Positions 1-6,644 of a stretch of 9,678 nucleotides of DNA are shown piece after piece. Each line of letters starts with the position of its first letter. Within the stretch, counting starts at the first letter, position 1. The DNA comes from Candidatus Zixiibacteriota bacterium. GTDB taxonomy: Bacteria > Zixibacteria > MSB-5A5 > GN15 > FEB-12. Both the position numbers and the translations under genes were made by a program. Below the pieces are notes generated by a model. It was not told the DNA's origin and did not search any database. It worked only from the letters and a program-made list of their open reading frames with translations. The stretch spans positions 1-9,678 of the forward strand of contig JAMPYH010000077.1 in the NCBI GenBank assembly GCA_023700785.1, read 5' to 3'.

Positions 1-90
1 GGAACGAGTAATTGTACCCTCTAAAAACAGTGAGACACGCGGACAGTTCCAGCCGATACAATGCGGGACTCGGCCGCGTCCGCCAGCCAG

Positions 91-118
91 AAAAAAACCC
101 CGCAGATGCGAGGTTTTT
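91..118 (-). terminator. Rho-independent terminator after tRNA-Ala
   Basis: Read on the minus strand, positions 113-108 pair with 103-98 (CCTCGC with GCGGGG) around a 4-base loop, followed by seven T at 97-91. The A run complementary to 118-114 lies before the stem and can extend it against the T run. One of the six stem pairs is a G-T wobble on the minus strand but would be a C-A mismatch on the plus strand, so the hairpin favours minus-strand transcription. It lies just past the tRNA-Ala 3' end and could also stop read-through from the MFS gene. Confidence 0.85.
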
Positions 119-125
119 GATTTTT

Positions 126-198
<73 letters not shown>

Positions 199-218
199 AT
201 ATAGATTTTGGAGCCCCA

Positions 219-247
219 AGTATAGGGCGGAGTGATTGACTTGTCAA
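219..247 (-). promoter_or_regulatory. Sigma70-type promoter of tRNA-Ala
   Basis: On the minus strand a perfect -35 box TTGACA (247-242) and a -10 box TATACT (224-219) are separated by exactly 17 bases. The expected transcription start is near 212, about 14 bases before the tRNA 5' end. The -35 box lies only 9 bases past the MFS stop codon, so the tRNA can be transcribed independently of that gene. Confidence 0.85.
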
Positions 248-255
248 CACCAATG

Positions 256-1653
256 CTAAGTCGCTCGTTCACCGCGATAAAGGCAGAAAACCGCCCCCAC
301 CAGACAGAGCGCCAGCCCGACAAAGATCACCGGACGATAGCTTGCCACAAAGATCGCCTTTTCCCCCCCCAGACCGGCATATTCCTTTTGAAGGTAAGTG
401 AAAAGCGAAGTCGAAAGCGCTATCCCCACGGACATACCAATATTGCGGTTGGTCGCCAGAATACCCGATGCTGTCGCCCGCTGGTTATCAGTGACAGCCC
501 CCATCATGGCTGACGAATTAGGCGTGCCGAAGAATCCGATGCCGAGCCCGATCACCACCAGCGATGATACAATAAACAGGGTACCAGAGTCGGGTTGCAG
601 ACCTGAGAGCAGCCATAAACCAAGCGCGGTAACAAGCATTCCGCCGACTGTGAGGTATCTAAAACCGATCTTATCCGATAGTTTGCCGGACAGCGGCGAG
701 AGCACGAACATCAGGATCGGCAGGATGATCAGAAAGAGACCGACCTGCTTCGGCTCAAAGCCGCGAATGTTCTCAAGGTAGAAAGGAATAAGGACGAATA
801 CGCCGGATGTCCCCATAAAGTGCGCTGAGGCTGAAAGCAGAGAATAGGTAAACGTCCTGTTCCGCTTGAAAATCTCCAGCCCGATCAGGGCCGTCTCCGG
901 CTTCGACTCCGCTCTCAACCAGGCGACAAACGAGAGGATAGAGACGATCGTCAAACCCCAGATCCGGATATCGGTGACCGCGTAATCTTTCAGCAACGTC
1001 AGCATGAACACCCCGCTGACCAGGCTGAGCGAGATCGCCAACGCTCCCGGAAGGTGCAGCTTGCGAGTGGCGACATGCGGCGGCAATATCCGGAAATAGC
1101 GATAGACCAGCGAAAGCCCAAAGATACCGATCGGGATATTGATCAGAAATATCCAATGCCATGAGAACCAGGTCAGTAACAGCCCCCCAACCGGTGGTCC
1201 GATCATAAATCCGCCCGCCACCATCATGACATGCAGCCCCAGTCCTTTCCCCCGCTCGTTCGGCGGAAAGACCTTGGACACCATCCCCGGGCCGATCGCG
1301 GCAAACATGGCAGTCCCGATCGCCTGGACGACGCGAGCGAATATCAGCATGTGGATCGAAAAGCTGACCGCGCACAACAATGACCCGACGATGAAAAAGT
1401 AATATCCGAACTTGTAGGCGAACGTGTACCCCTTCTGCTCGGTCCAGGCGCCGAAAATCAGCATGAGGGAGATCAAAGTCAGGGAGTACGAGAGCACGGT
1501 CCAGGCAACCATACTGACAGTGGTCTCAAAGTCCGCGGTGATGGTCGGGAGCGCCACATTCAGGATCGAGCCGTCAAACGTGGCCATAAATGTCCCTACT
1601 GCCCCGACAGTGAAGAACTTCCATCTGTTGGCTTGAACGACGTTTTCCTGCAT
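256..1653 (-). CDS. DHA2-family (14-TM) MFS drug/proton antiporter
   Basis: The 465-residue inner-membrane protein is hydrophobic throughout and matches the EmrB/QacA-type (DHA2) branch of the major facilitator superfamily, which exports drugs or lipophilic compounds in exchange for protons. TM1 carries the DHA2-type motif FDGSILNVALP (26-36) with the membrane acidic residue D27. Motif B is at 107-113 (RVVQAIG), the antiporter motif C at 147-158 (GGFMIGPPVGGL), and a second motif-A-like loop at 322-334 (SGKLSDKIGFRYL). The motif-A loop after TM2 is degenerate (GAWTEQKGY, 68-76). Length is slightly short of the usual 470-510. The ATG start has only a weak GGGA ribosome site but lies just downstream of a good promoter. 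Substrate cannot be told from sequence. It is divergent from the ECF sigma operon and upstream of tRNA-Ala on the same strand. Confidence 0.93.
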   Translation of the reverse strand: MQENVVQANRWKFFTVGAVGTFMATFDGSILNVALPTITADFETTVSMVAWTVLSYSLTLISLMLIFGAWTEQKGYTFAYKFGYYFFIVGSLLCAVSFSIHMLIFARVVQAIGTAMFAAIGPGMVSKVFPPNERGKGLGLHVMMVAGGFMIGPPVGGLLLTWFSWHWIFLINIPIGIFGLSLVYRYFRILPPHVATRKLHLPGALAISLSLVSGVFMLTLLKDYAVTDIRIWGLTIVSILSFVAWLRAESKPETALIGLEIFKRNRTFTYSLLSASAHFMGTSGVFVLIPFYLENIRGFEPKQVGLFLIILPILMFVLSPLSGKLSDKIGFRYLTVGGMLVTALGLWLLSGLQPDSGTLFIVSSLVVIGLGIGFFGTPNSSAMMGAVTDNQRATASGILATNRNIGMSVGIALSTSLFTYLQKEYAGLGGEKAIFVASYRPVIFVGLALCLVGAVFCLYRGERAT

Positions 1654-1672
1654 GATGTTTTCCCGCTAAGTC

Positions 1673-1689
1673 ATTGTACAAAAAACAAT
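1673..1689. promoter_or_regulatory. Short inverted repeat in the MFS leader (possible operator)
   Basis: ATTGT (1673-1677) and ACAAT (1685-1689) form an inverted repeat with a 7-base A-rich centre, in the 5' leader of the MFS gene and just before the plus-strand -35 box at 1689. Drug-exporter genes are often controlled by MarR or TetR repressors binding such repeats, but no regulator gene is adjacent here, and the arms are short enough to occur by chance. Confidence 0.2.
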
Positions 1690-1717
1690 TGACAACAGCA
1701 GGCGGTAAGCATACTCT
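1689..1717 (+). promoter_or_regulatory. Candidate promoter of the ECF sigma operon
   Basis: A perfect TTGACA (1689-1694) is followed after 17 bases by TACTCT (1712-1717), a weak -10 box; CATACT at 1710-1715 is an alternative with shorter spacing. The start would be near 1723, giving a leader of roughly 80 bases before the sigma gene. It overlaps the oppositely directed MFS promoter. ECF operons are often autoregulated from a promoter of their own class; I could not identify such a site with confidence between 1740 and 1806. Confidence 0.35.
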
Positions 1718-1736
1718 TTGCCCTATGGTTCGTCAA
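1708..1736 (-). promoter_or_regulatory. Sigma70-type promoter of the MFS gene
   Basis: On the minus strand TTGACG (1736-1731), 17 bases, then TATGCT (1713-1708). The predicted start is near 1701, about 48 bases before the MFS ATG at 1653. Its -10 element shares bases with the plus-strand candidate promoter at 1689-1717. Confidence 0.6.
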
Positions 1737-1806
1737 TCCCTTTTTCTTTCCTTGCACAATTCCTATAGAGATTCGTCATTACTGGCGAGGATACGATACT
1801 CGGGGC

Positions 1807-2382
1807 ATGAATAAGTCTATCCCCGAATTGGTTGACAGTTTCGTCAAGGGCGACACCGCCGCTTTTGCCGAACTTGTACGGAGATACCAGAAGAATATCT
1901 ACTTTCTGGCCTATCGGCTGCTGGGGAACCACCTGGATGCCGATGACGTGGTGCAGGAGACCTTTGTCAGGGTTTACCGTCGGCAGAAAGAGATAGCGAA
2001 TGTTAACAGCTTTACCTCGTTCTTGACGCGGATCGCGACCAACTACGCCATCGACCTGCTTCGGAAACGAAAGGGTCGAGGGTCGGTGTCGGACGATCTG
2101 ACAGAGCTCCCGGGCGAGACGCAAGTCGATCTCGCTCGTCGGGTGAGGACCCCCGAAGAGTTGCTCAGGGACAAGGTGGTGATGGAGGAGATTCAACGGG
2201 CGCTGGACCGGCTTCCCCCTCGGCAGCGGATCACGATCATGCTGCACGACGTTGACGGGTACACCAAATCTGAAGTTGCGGCCATACTTGAGTGCCCTGA
2301 AGCGACAGTTCGCTCGAACCTCCACATCGCGCGCAATAAACTGAAGAAGATCCTAAAAAAGCGACTGAGCGTTAAGGAGTAA
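1807..2382 (+). CDS. ECF (extracytoplasmic function) RNA polymerase sigma factor
   Basis: The 191-residue protein has the two-domain ECF layout. Region 2 spans about 17-87, with the -10-recognition stretch DADDVVQETFVRVYR (44-58) and the RIATNYAIDLLRKRK helix (75-89). Region 4 spans about 125-184, with ALDRLPPRQR (132-141) and a helix-turn-helix EVAAILECPEATVRSNLHIAR (156-176) that would contact the -35 element. There is no extra C-terminal domain. It would direct RNA polymerase to envelope- or stress-type promoters when released by its anti-sigma factor. The ATG start lacks a well-spaced Shine-Dalgarno: GAGG at 1787-1790 is 16 bases away, so expression may be weak. The next gene starts 2 bases after its stop and encodes the likely anti-sigma factor. 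The RpoE/SigW-like group is my reading; the exact ECF class is not assigned. Confidence 0.95.
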   Translation: MNKSIPELVDSFVKGDTAAFAELVRRYQKNIYFLAYRLLGNHLDADDVVQETFVRVYRRQKEIANVNSFTSFLTRIATNYAIDLLRKRKGRGSVSDDLTELPGETQVDLARRVRTPEELLRDKVVMEEIQRALDRLPPRQRITIMLHDVDGYTKSEVAAILECPEATVRSNLHIARNKLKKILKKRLSVKE

Positions 2383-2384
2383 AA

Positions 2385-2951
2385 ATGACCTGCCACCAAG
2401 CCTTGTCGCTCCTCGAAGCATACCTCGACAACGAATTGTCGCCTCCCCAGGTAGCGGAGATGGAGTCACATCTGGCCGCCTGCCCAGCCTGCGCGTCCGA
2501 AATTGACCTGTCACGGAATCTGCGAGACCTCCTGAAGCGGTCTCGCGAGGGTGATGTCATACCGGAACCGCCCTCAGACTATTGGGCCGAATCCGAGTCG
2601 CTGATCCTGGCGAAGACCACGGATCATGAGGAACGGATATCGCCGATCCCTGAGCGCTCCGCAGAGACGACGACGCTGATCCGGTCATTCATGCTGTTTG
2701 CCGCGTCGCTGGTATTGATGATCTCTGCGCTCTACCTCGGTTCCCAGCGAAACGGGATGTCATTTTCGTTTTCTCAGAACGACTCGCCCGTGCTGATCAC
2801 CGCGTCGCTCAGTGAACTGGTCGGGTCCGATCAAACCGCGATTGTCACCAAGGAAGAAGAGAGCAGACTGGTTAAGGGTATTTTCGCCATTGCGGGCCCG
2901 GGACCGGTCGGCCGATATACAGGTATGGCCGACTTACTCAGTTCATATTGA
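2385..2951 (+). CDS. Membrane-anchored zinc-finger anti-sigma factor
   Basis: The 188-residue protein starts with a zf-HC2/ZAS anti-sigma domain. C3, H29, C33 and C36 form the HxxxCxxC zinc site (HLAACPAC) in a helical segment of about 50 residues that would hold the sigma factor in the cytoplasm. A linker follows, then one transmembrane helix at about 99-118 (LIRSFMLFAASLVLMISALY), then a 70-residue C-terminal part predicted outside the membrane. It is strongly linked to the sigma gene: the ribosome site AAGGAG (2374-2379) lies at the end of the sigma ORF and the ATG follows its stop by 2 bases. In this family, release is by redox or regulated proteolysis; which applies here is unknown. The outer segment carries a conserved-looking GPGPVGRYTGMADLL stretch that I do not recognise. 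Confidence 0.9.
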   Translation: MTCHQALSLLEAYLDNELSPPQVAEMESHLAACPACASEIDLSRNLRDLLKRSREGDVIPEPPSDYWAESESLILAKTTDHEERISPIPERSAETTTLIRSFMLFAASLVLMISALYLGSQRNGMSFSFSQNDSPVLITASLSELVGSDQTAIVTKEEESRLVKGIFAIAGPGPVGRYTGMADLLSSY

Positions 2952-2981
2952 GCTGAGGGTCGAAAAGACCAAGGATCAGAA

Positions 2982-3827
2982 ATGAAACAATTGTTAACCG
3001 CCATTAATTTCTCGACCGTGATCTGTATTCTCCTGGCCGGCTGCAGCCCTTCTGAGCAGACCGCCACCCTCCGCTACAAATATCAGGCCGGCGCGCAGTT
3101 CGAGTACACACAACTCGCCATGCGCCACATGGAGATATACGAAAAGGACTCGGTGCTGCAGAAGTCCAATTCAAAAATTGTGACCGGGGTAAAGCAGGTG
3201 GTCCGCCGGATGCTTGAGGACTCCACCGCGGAAGTGCTTGAACAATTGTCCTGGGATATTGTCGTCCCGAACAAGGAAGATACCACCAGGCTCGACACGC
3301 TCCATGACACCCGCGAGATGATCGTCTATCTCAAACCGCGCGGCACCATCGTTGATATGGAGTTCATCAGCAAAGTTGACAGCACTGAGCGGCAGTACCT
3401 TCGCGAGTATTACGAACAAGGCTTTATGGTCTTCCCCGAGGAACCGGTGAACGAGGGGTATGTCTGGACCCAATCGGTGGACGTTCAACTCGGCGACACG
3501 ACCGCCACCGCGTCGACCAGCTTCACGGTCCAGGGGTTTGACATCCTCAAAGGGTATGAAGTTGTCACTATCGGTTACGATGGCATGCTGATCATCCCGG
3601 TCCACGAGAGCCCCACTGATACCCTCAAGCGTTCGGGGCTGGATCGGATCCATATGCAGGGTGTACTTAGCTTCGCTCCTACCGACGGGATCGTGGTCGG
3701 CATGACCGAAAAGTGGGAACTTGATGGCGACCGCCGGCGGTTGAAGGACGGCAATTTCACCCAGTTCAAGATCCGGGGCACCATGGATGTCACTTACGAA
3801 CTGGTCACCTATTCACCGCCGCGATAG
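2982..3827 (+). CDS. Lipoprotein of unknown function, third gene of the sigma operon
   Basis: The 281-residue protein begins with a lipoprotein signal peptide ending in the lipobox LLAGC, so C21 would be lipidated after cleavage. The mature part is polar, rich in predicted beta strands, and opens with LRYKYQAGAQFEYTQLAMRHMEIYEKDS, reminiscent of the DUF6263-type family of secreted proteins of unknown function; this assignment is uncertain. No catalytic motif or further cysteine pair is visible. The start has a good AAGGA ribosome site (2971-2975), and the gene begins 30 bases after the anti-sigma gene and ends before a strong terminator, so it belongs to the sigma operon. It may be an envelope sensor or a regulon product; that is inference from position only. 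Confidence 0.8.
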   Translation: MKQLLTAINFSTVICILLAGCSPSEQTATLRYKYQAGAQFEYTQLAMRHMEIYEKDSVLQKSNSKIVTGVKQVVRRMLEDSTAEVLEQLSWDIVVPNKEDTTRLDTLHDTREMIVYLKPRGTIVDMEFISKVDSTERQYLREYYEQGFMVFPEEPVNEGYVWTQSVDVQLGDTTATASTSFTVQGFDILKGYEVVTIGYDGMLIIPVHESPTDTLKRSGLDRIHMQGVLSFAPTDGIVVGMTEKWELDGDRRRLKDGNFTQFKIRGTMDVTYELVTYSPPR

Positions 3828-3849
3828 GCGATTCACGTTGATTGGTTAG

Positions 3850-3882
3850 ACGCGCTTTCCATTGGGAGGCGCGTTTCTTTTT
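3850..3882 (+). terminator. Rho-independent terminator of the sigma operon
   Basis: Positions 3850-3860 pair with 3864-3874 in an 11-bp stem (ACGCGCTTTCC with GGGAGGCGCGT, two T-G wobbles) closed by a 3-base ATT loop, followed by TTTCTTTTT. It lies 22 bases after the lipoprotein stop and immediately before deoB, separating the two transcription units. Confidence 0.9.
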
Positions 3883-3938
3883 GACCCAGGCTGTTGATTA
3901 ATGTTGTCGCGGCCGCCGGCAGCACCGTAATTTCGACT

Positions 3939-5120
3939 ATGCCGATCGAGCGTGTGCTGATCATAGTTGCCGACGCGTGTGGAGTCGGTGAACTTCCGGA
4001 TGCCGCCAACTACGGAGACTCCGGAGCTTCGACCATTCCGCATATCGCCGAGGCTGTTGGTGGACTGAATGTCCCAAATCTCCAGAAGCTGGGGCTTGGC
4101 AATATCGTCCCTATCCCGGGAGTTCCTCCTTCTATCTCGCCGCTGGCCTGCTTTGGCAAAATGGCGGAGCGATCTCCCGGCAAAGACTCGACTACCGGAC
4201 ATTGGGAGATGGCCGGAATCATCCTTGATGCTCCCTTCCCGGTCTTTCCCGGCGGGTTTCCCGCTGATCTGGTTCGTCAAATTGAAATGAAGGCGGGAGT
4301 CAAAACGATCGGCAATGTCGCGGCGAGCGGGACTGAGATCATTGAGAAACTCGGAGAAGAACATATCCGGACAGGCGCGGTCATCCTCTACACCTCGGCT
4401 GATTCGGTCTTTCAGTTAGCGGGCCATGAGGAGATCATCCCGGTTCCGGAACTGTACCGAATCTGTCAAGTCTCTCGCGAGATATTGACTGGCGAGTTTG
4501 ATGTCGGCCGCGTGATCGCCCGGCCATTTATCGGCAGGCCCGGTTCCTTTGTCCGGACCGCATCCCGCAAAGACTTCTCGCGCTTCCCCCATTCTGCAAC
4601 CATGCTCGATATCCTCAAAGGATCCGGGAGGCCGGTCCTGGCGATCGGCAAGATTTACGACCTCTTCGCCGGTCGCGGCATTTCTTCGTCGGTTAAAACA
4701 GCCAACAACGGTGAGGTGATGCATGCCTGCCTGAAAGCCCTCAGTCAGGACTCCGATCACAAGCTGATATTCGCCAACTGCGTTGATTTCGACCAACTCT
4801 GGGGACACCGGAACGACGAGGTCAACTTTGCCCGCTCGTTTGAGGAAATGGACAAGGACCTGGGAGATGTCTTGCGGGCGATGAAGCCTTCGGATCTGCT
4901 GGTCATCACCGCCGATCATGGCTGTGACCCGACCCAGAAGCAGTCCACCGACCACACACGGGAGTATGTCCCTCTGTTGGTTTTCGGCGCCGGAGTCAGA
5001 CACGGGGTTAATTTGGGAACTCGGACCACGTTTGCCGACCTTGGAGCGACAATTTGTGATATCCTCGCGGTCTCGCGGCCGGCCGCTGGACAATCTTTTT
5101 GGGAGATGATTCGAGTGTAG
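3939..5120 (+). CDS. deoB: Phosphopentomutase DeoB
   Basis: The protein (393 residues from ATG 3939) interconverts (deoxy)ribose 1-phosphate and 5-phosphate in the cytoplasm during nucleoside salvage and breakdown. It is an alkaline-phosphatase-superfamily enzyme using two Mn ions. Visible signatures: VADACGVGE with metal ligand D12; KDSTTGHWEMAG with the phosphorylated threonine at T86; PVFPGGFP; YTSADSVFQLAGHEE; KIYDLFAGRG; VDFDQLWGHRND (D285, H290); ITADHGCDPT (D326, H327); and STDHTREYVPLL (H339). These positions match the well-studied Bacillus enzyme almost residue for residue, and length is typical. The frame is open upstream to a TTG at 3894, but the core begins four residues after the ATG at 3939, so I prefer the ATG, although neither start has a strong ribosome site. 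It lies directly after a terminator and 2 bases before deoC. Confidence 0.96.
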   Translation: MPIERVLIIVADACGVGELPDAANYGDSGASTIPHIAEAVGGLNVPNLQKLGLGNIVPIPGVPPSISPLACFGKMAERSPGKDSTTGHWEMAGIILDAPFPVFPGGFPADLVRQIEMKAGVKTIGNVAASGTEIIEKLGEEHIRTGAVILYTSADSVFQLAGHEEIIPVPELYRICQVSREILTGEFDVGRVIARPFIGRPGSFVRTASRKDFSRFPHSATMLDILKGSGRPVLAIGKIYDLFAGRGISSSVKTANNGEVMHACLKALSQDSDHKLIFANCVDFDQLWGHRNDEVNFARSFEEMDKDLGDVLRAMKPSDLLVITADHGCDPTQKQSTDHTREYVPLLVFGAGVRHGVNLGTRTTFADLGATICDILAVSRPAAGQSFWEMIRV

Positions 5121-5122
5121 CG

Positions 5123-5809
5123 ATGCCGGCAGTTCCCACCATCCTTACCGATCTCAATCTTCGATTTGACCATGCGGCCCTCGCTCCTGAAGTCAATGAA
5201 CTCGCTATCCGAGATCTATGCTCGGCGGCAATTCTTCATGATCTGTACGCTGTCTGCGTCAATCCGGCCTGGGTGGCAACTGCCGCGAGTCTGCTTAGAT
5301 CGACCAACATAAAGGTTGTCTCAGTCGTCGGATTTCCCCTGGGAGCGAACCGGACTGATATCAAAGTCGCCGAAGCGTATGAAGCGGTTGAGGACGGTGC
5401 CCGCGAGATCGACATGGTCGCCAACATCGGATGGATCTTGTCTGGCCGGTTTACCGATGTAGAGACCGAAATACGGAAAGTGCGACGTCAATTACCGCCG
5501 GAAGTGCTCCTCAAAGTCATCATTGAGGCGGGCATATTGAGCCATGATCAGCAGGTCGAAGCGACGAAGGCCGTCGTCAGCGGCGGAGCTCAGTTTGTCA
5601 AAACCTCTACCGGCTTTTTTGGAGGTGCGACTGTCGAGCAAGTCAAAATCCTGCATGCAGCCGGATCGGGGCAGATCGAGATCAAAGCTTCAGGCGGCAT
5701 CCGTACGGTCGAAGATTGTCGGACGCTTTTGGCGGCGGGCGCGAGTCGCCTCGGCTCCTCCTCCTGTCCGGAGATCATGCGTGAATTTGGTCGGCTGTTC
5801 GGTAACTGA
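5123..5809 (+). CDS. deoC: Deoxyribose-phosphate aldolase DeoC
   Basis: The 228-residue class I aldolase splits 2-deoxyribose 5-phosphate into acetaldehyde and glyceraldehyde 3-phosphate, the step after DeoB in deoxynucleoside catabolism. The TIM-barrel signatures are in order: FDHAAL (15-20; most relatives have DHTxL), VCVNPAWV (44-51), SVVGFPLGAN (67-76), EIDMVANIG (95-103, catalytic D97), KVIIEAG (131-137), FVKTSTGF (158-165, Schiff-base K160) and IKASGGIR (187-194, K188). Length fits the short bacterial form (about 220). The ATG at 5123 lies 2 bases after the deoB stop; an in-frame TTG at 5099 would overlap deoB and add eight unconserved residues. It is co-transcribed with deoB, probably by translational coupling since only a weak GAG precedes the ATG. 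No clear terminator follows. Confidence 0.96.
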   Translation: MPAVPTILTDLNLRFDHAALAPEVNELAIRDLCSAAILHDLYAVCVNPAWVATAASLLRSTNIKVVSVVGFPLGANRTDIKVAEAYEAVEDGAREIDMVANIGWILSGRFTDVETEIRKVRRQLPPEVLLKVIIEAGILSHDQQVEATKAVVSGGAQFVKTSTGFFGGATVEQVKILHAAGSGQIEIKASGGIRTVEDCRTLLAAGASRLGSSSCPEIMREFGRLFGN

Positions 5810-5849
5810 TTGTCTCCTACGGATGTGATTCACACCCCCCATTTCCCCT

Positions 5850-5878
5850 TTTGTTTGAATCGGTTCAATCCGTATATT
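5850..5878 (+). promoter_or_regulatory. Candidate promoter with palindrome before the 64-residue protein gene
   Basis: A -10-like TATATT (5873-5878) is preceded at 17 bases by a poor -35 (TTTGTT, 5850-5855). Between them lies the near-perfect palindrome TTGAATCGGTTCAA (5855-5868; 5-base arms TTGAA/TTCAA), placed where a repressor would block polymerase. The predicted start is at about 5884-5886, on the GTG start codon itself, which suggests a leaderless message. The -35 match is weak, so the call rests mainly on the -10 box, the palindrome and its position. Confidence 0.4.
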
Positions 5879-5884
5879 TGAGAT

Positions 5885-6079
5885 GTGGAAACATCCGACA
5901 ACCAGCGCCCGAAGCGGCCGTTTATCGGAATCCATTTCCGGTGCTGCAAGGTTTACTCACGCATCTACCTGAATAATGCCGGGACCGCGTTTGTCGGATG
6001 GTGCCCGAGGTGCGCCCGCAAGGCTGAGGTCAAGGTTTCGTCGTCTGGTTCAAGCAGTCCGTTTTTCACGACGGAATAA
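5885..6079 (+). CDS. Small CC/CPRC putative zinc-binding protein
   Basis: The 64-residue protein starts at GTG with no Shine-Dalgarno in front. Its core (residues 12-51) reads FIGIHFRCCKVYSRIYLNN then AGTAFVGWCPRC, with cysteines C20, C21, C40 and C43: a compact beta-rich unit likely to bind one zinc through C-C and CxxC knuckles. I have an impression of similar short proteins in other little-studied bacteria, but no function is known to me. The C-terminal 13 residues are serine-rich and look disordered. It is 15 bases ahead of the archaemetzincin-like gene and reads in the same direction, so the two probably share a transcript with the helicase. The Cys pattern makes chance coding unlikely. 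Confidence 0.75.
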   Translation: METSDNQRPKRPFIGIHFRCCKVYSRIYLNNAGTAFVGWCPRCARKAEVKVSSSGSSSPFFTTE

Positions 6080-6094
6080 CAGGAGCTGATTCGT

Positions 6095-6637
6095 TTGTCG
6101 TTGTTGAAGTCAAAGATAGTCGTCGTCCCGATGGGGGATGTTGACTTCATGATGGTAAACAAACTGGCCTCCAATTTAGGGCCGGTCTTTAGTCGTTCGG
6201 TAGATATCCTTAAAGGCATGAAGATGCCAGCCGAGGCGTACAATGTCGTCCGAAACCAGTATTACGCCCAGGTGATCCTCGCGAAACTTGAACGCACCAA
6301 GGCCAACAGCCGCGAGAAAGTTTTGGCCGTCTGCGAAGAAGACCTCTACCTGCCGGACGAATCCTTTGTGATGGGTTTTGTGGACAAGCTGTCGGGGACA
6401 GCGGTCGTCTCACTCTACCGCATTCGGCAGGAGTTCTATGGCCTGCCCGAGGATGAGAGCAAAGTCTATCCCCGCCTGTTCAAAGAAGCGGTCCACCGCC
6501 TGGCGCATCTCTTTGATCTGACCGAATGCCGGAATCCCAAGTGCGTAAACTATTACAGCCAGATCATGCTCGATATCGACAACAAGAGCGATAAGTTCTG
6601 CGATATCTGTAAACGAAGTCTCACGTCGGTAGTCTGA
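6095..6637 (+). CDS. Archaemetzincin-like protein (M54) with a degenerate active site
   Basis: The 180-residue protein follows the archaemetzincin (peptidase M54) layout from end to end: KIVVVPMGDVD (7-17), AYNVVRNQYYAQVIL (48-62), KVLAVCEEDLYLPDESFVMGF (75-95), AVVSLYRIRQEFYGLPEDE (103-121), then the zinc region EAVHRLAHLFDLTEC (131-145). Family members have HExxHxxGxxHC; here it is H134-R135-xx-H138-xx-D141-xx-E144-C145, so the catalytic glutamate, the turn glycine and the third histidine ligand are all replaced. The four structural cysteines C145, C150, C169 and C172 remain. It is therefore probably not a peptidase but keeps the fold and a structural zinc. The TTG start is chosen because AGGAG (6081-6085) lies 9 bases upstream and homology begins at once. 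It sits between the small Cys protein and the helicase, 7 bases before the latter. Confidence 0.88.
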   Translation: MSLLKSKIVVVPMGDVDFMMVNKLASNLGPVFSRSVDILKGMKMPAEAYNVVRNQYYAQVILAKLERTKANSREKVLAVCEEDLYLPDESFVMGFVDKLSGTAVVSLYRIRQEFYGLPEDESKVYPRLFKEAVHRLAHLFDLTECRNPKCVNYYSQIMLDIDNKSDKFCDICKRSLTSVV

Positions 6638-6644
6638 GCCCCGC

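Noticed and set aside
773..1375. A 200-residue open frame inside the MFS gene in another frame of the same strand
   Set aside because: The MFS frame encodes clear family motifs throughout this stretch; the alternative is low-complexity and arises from GC-biased codons.
1723..2325. A 200-residue open frame on the minus strand across the sigma factor gene
   Set aside because: It is an antisense shadow of the ECF sigma gene, with proline/arginine-rich sequence and no recognisable domain.
4416..5093. A 225-residue minus-strand open frame opposite deoB
   Set aside because: deoB is unambiguous over its full length here, and the antisense product shows no domain or ribosome site.
5824..5834. TGTGA-T-TCACA inverted repeat after deoC, resembling CRP half sites
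   Set aside because: CRP sites need six bases between the half sites; here there is one. Too short for a terminator stem and no T run follows.
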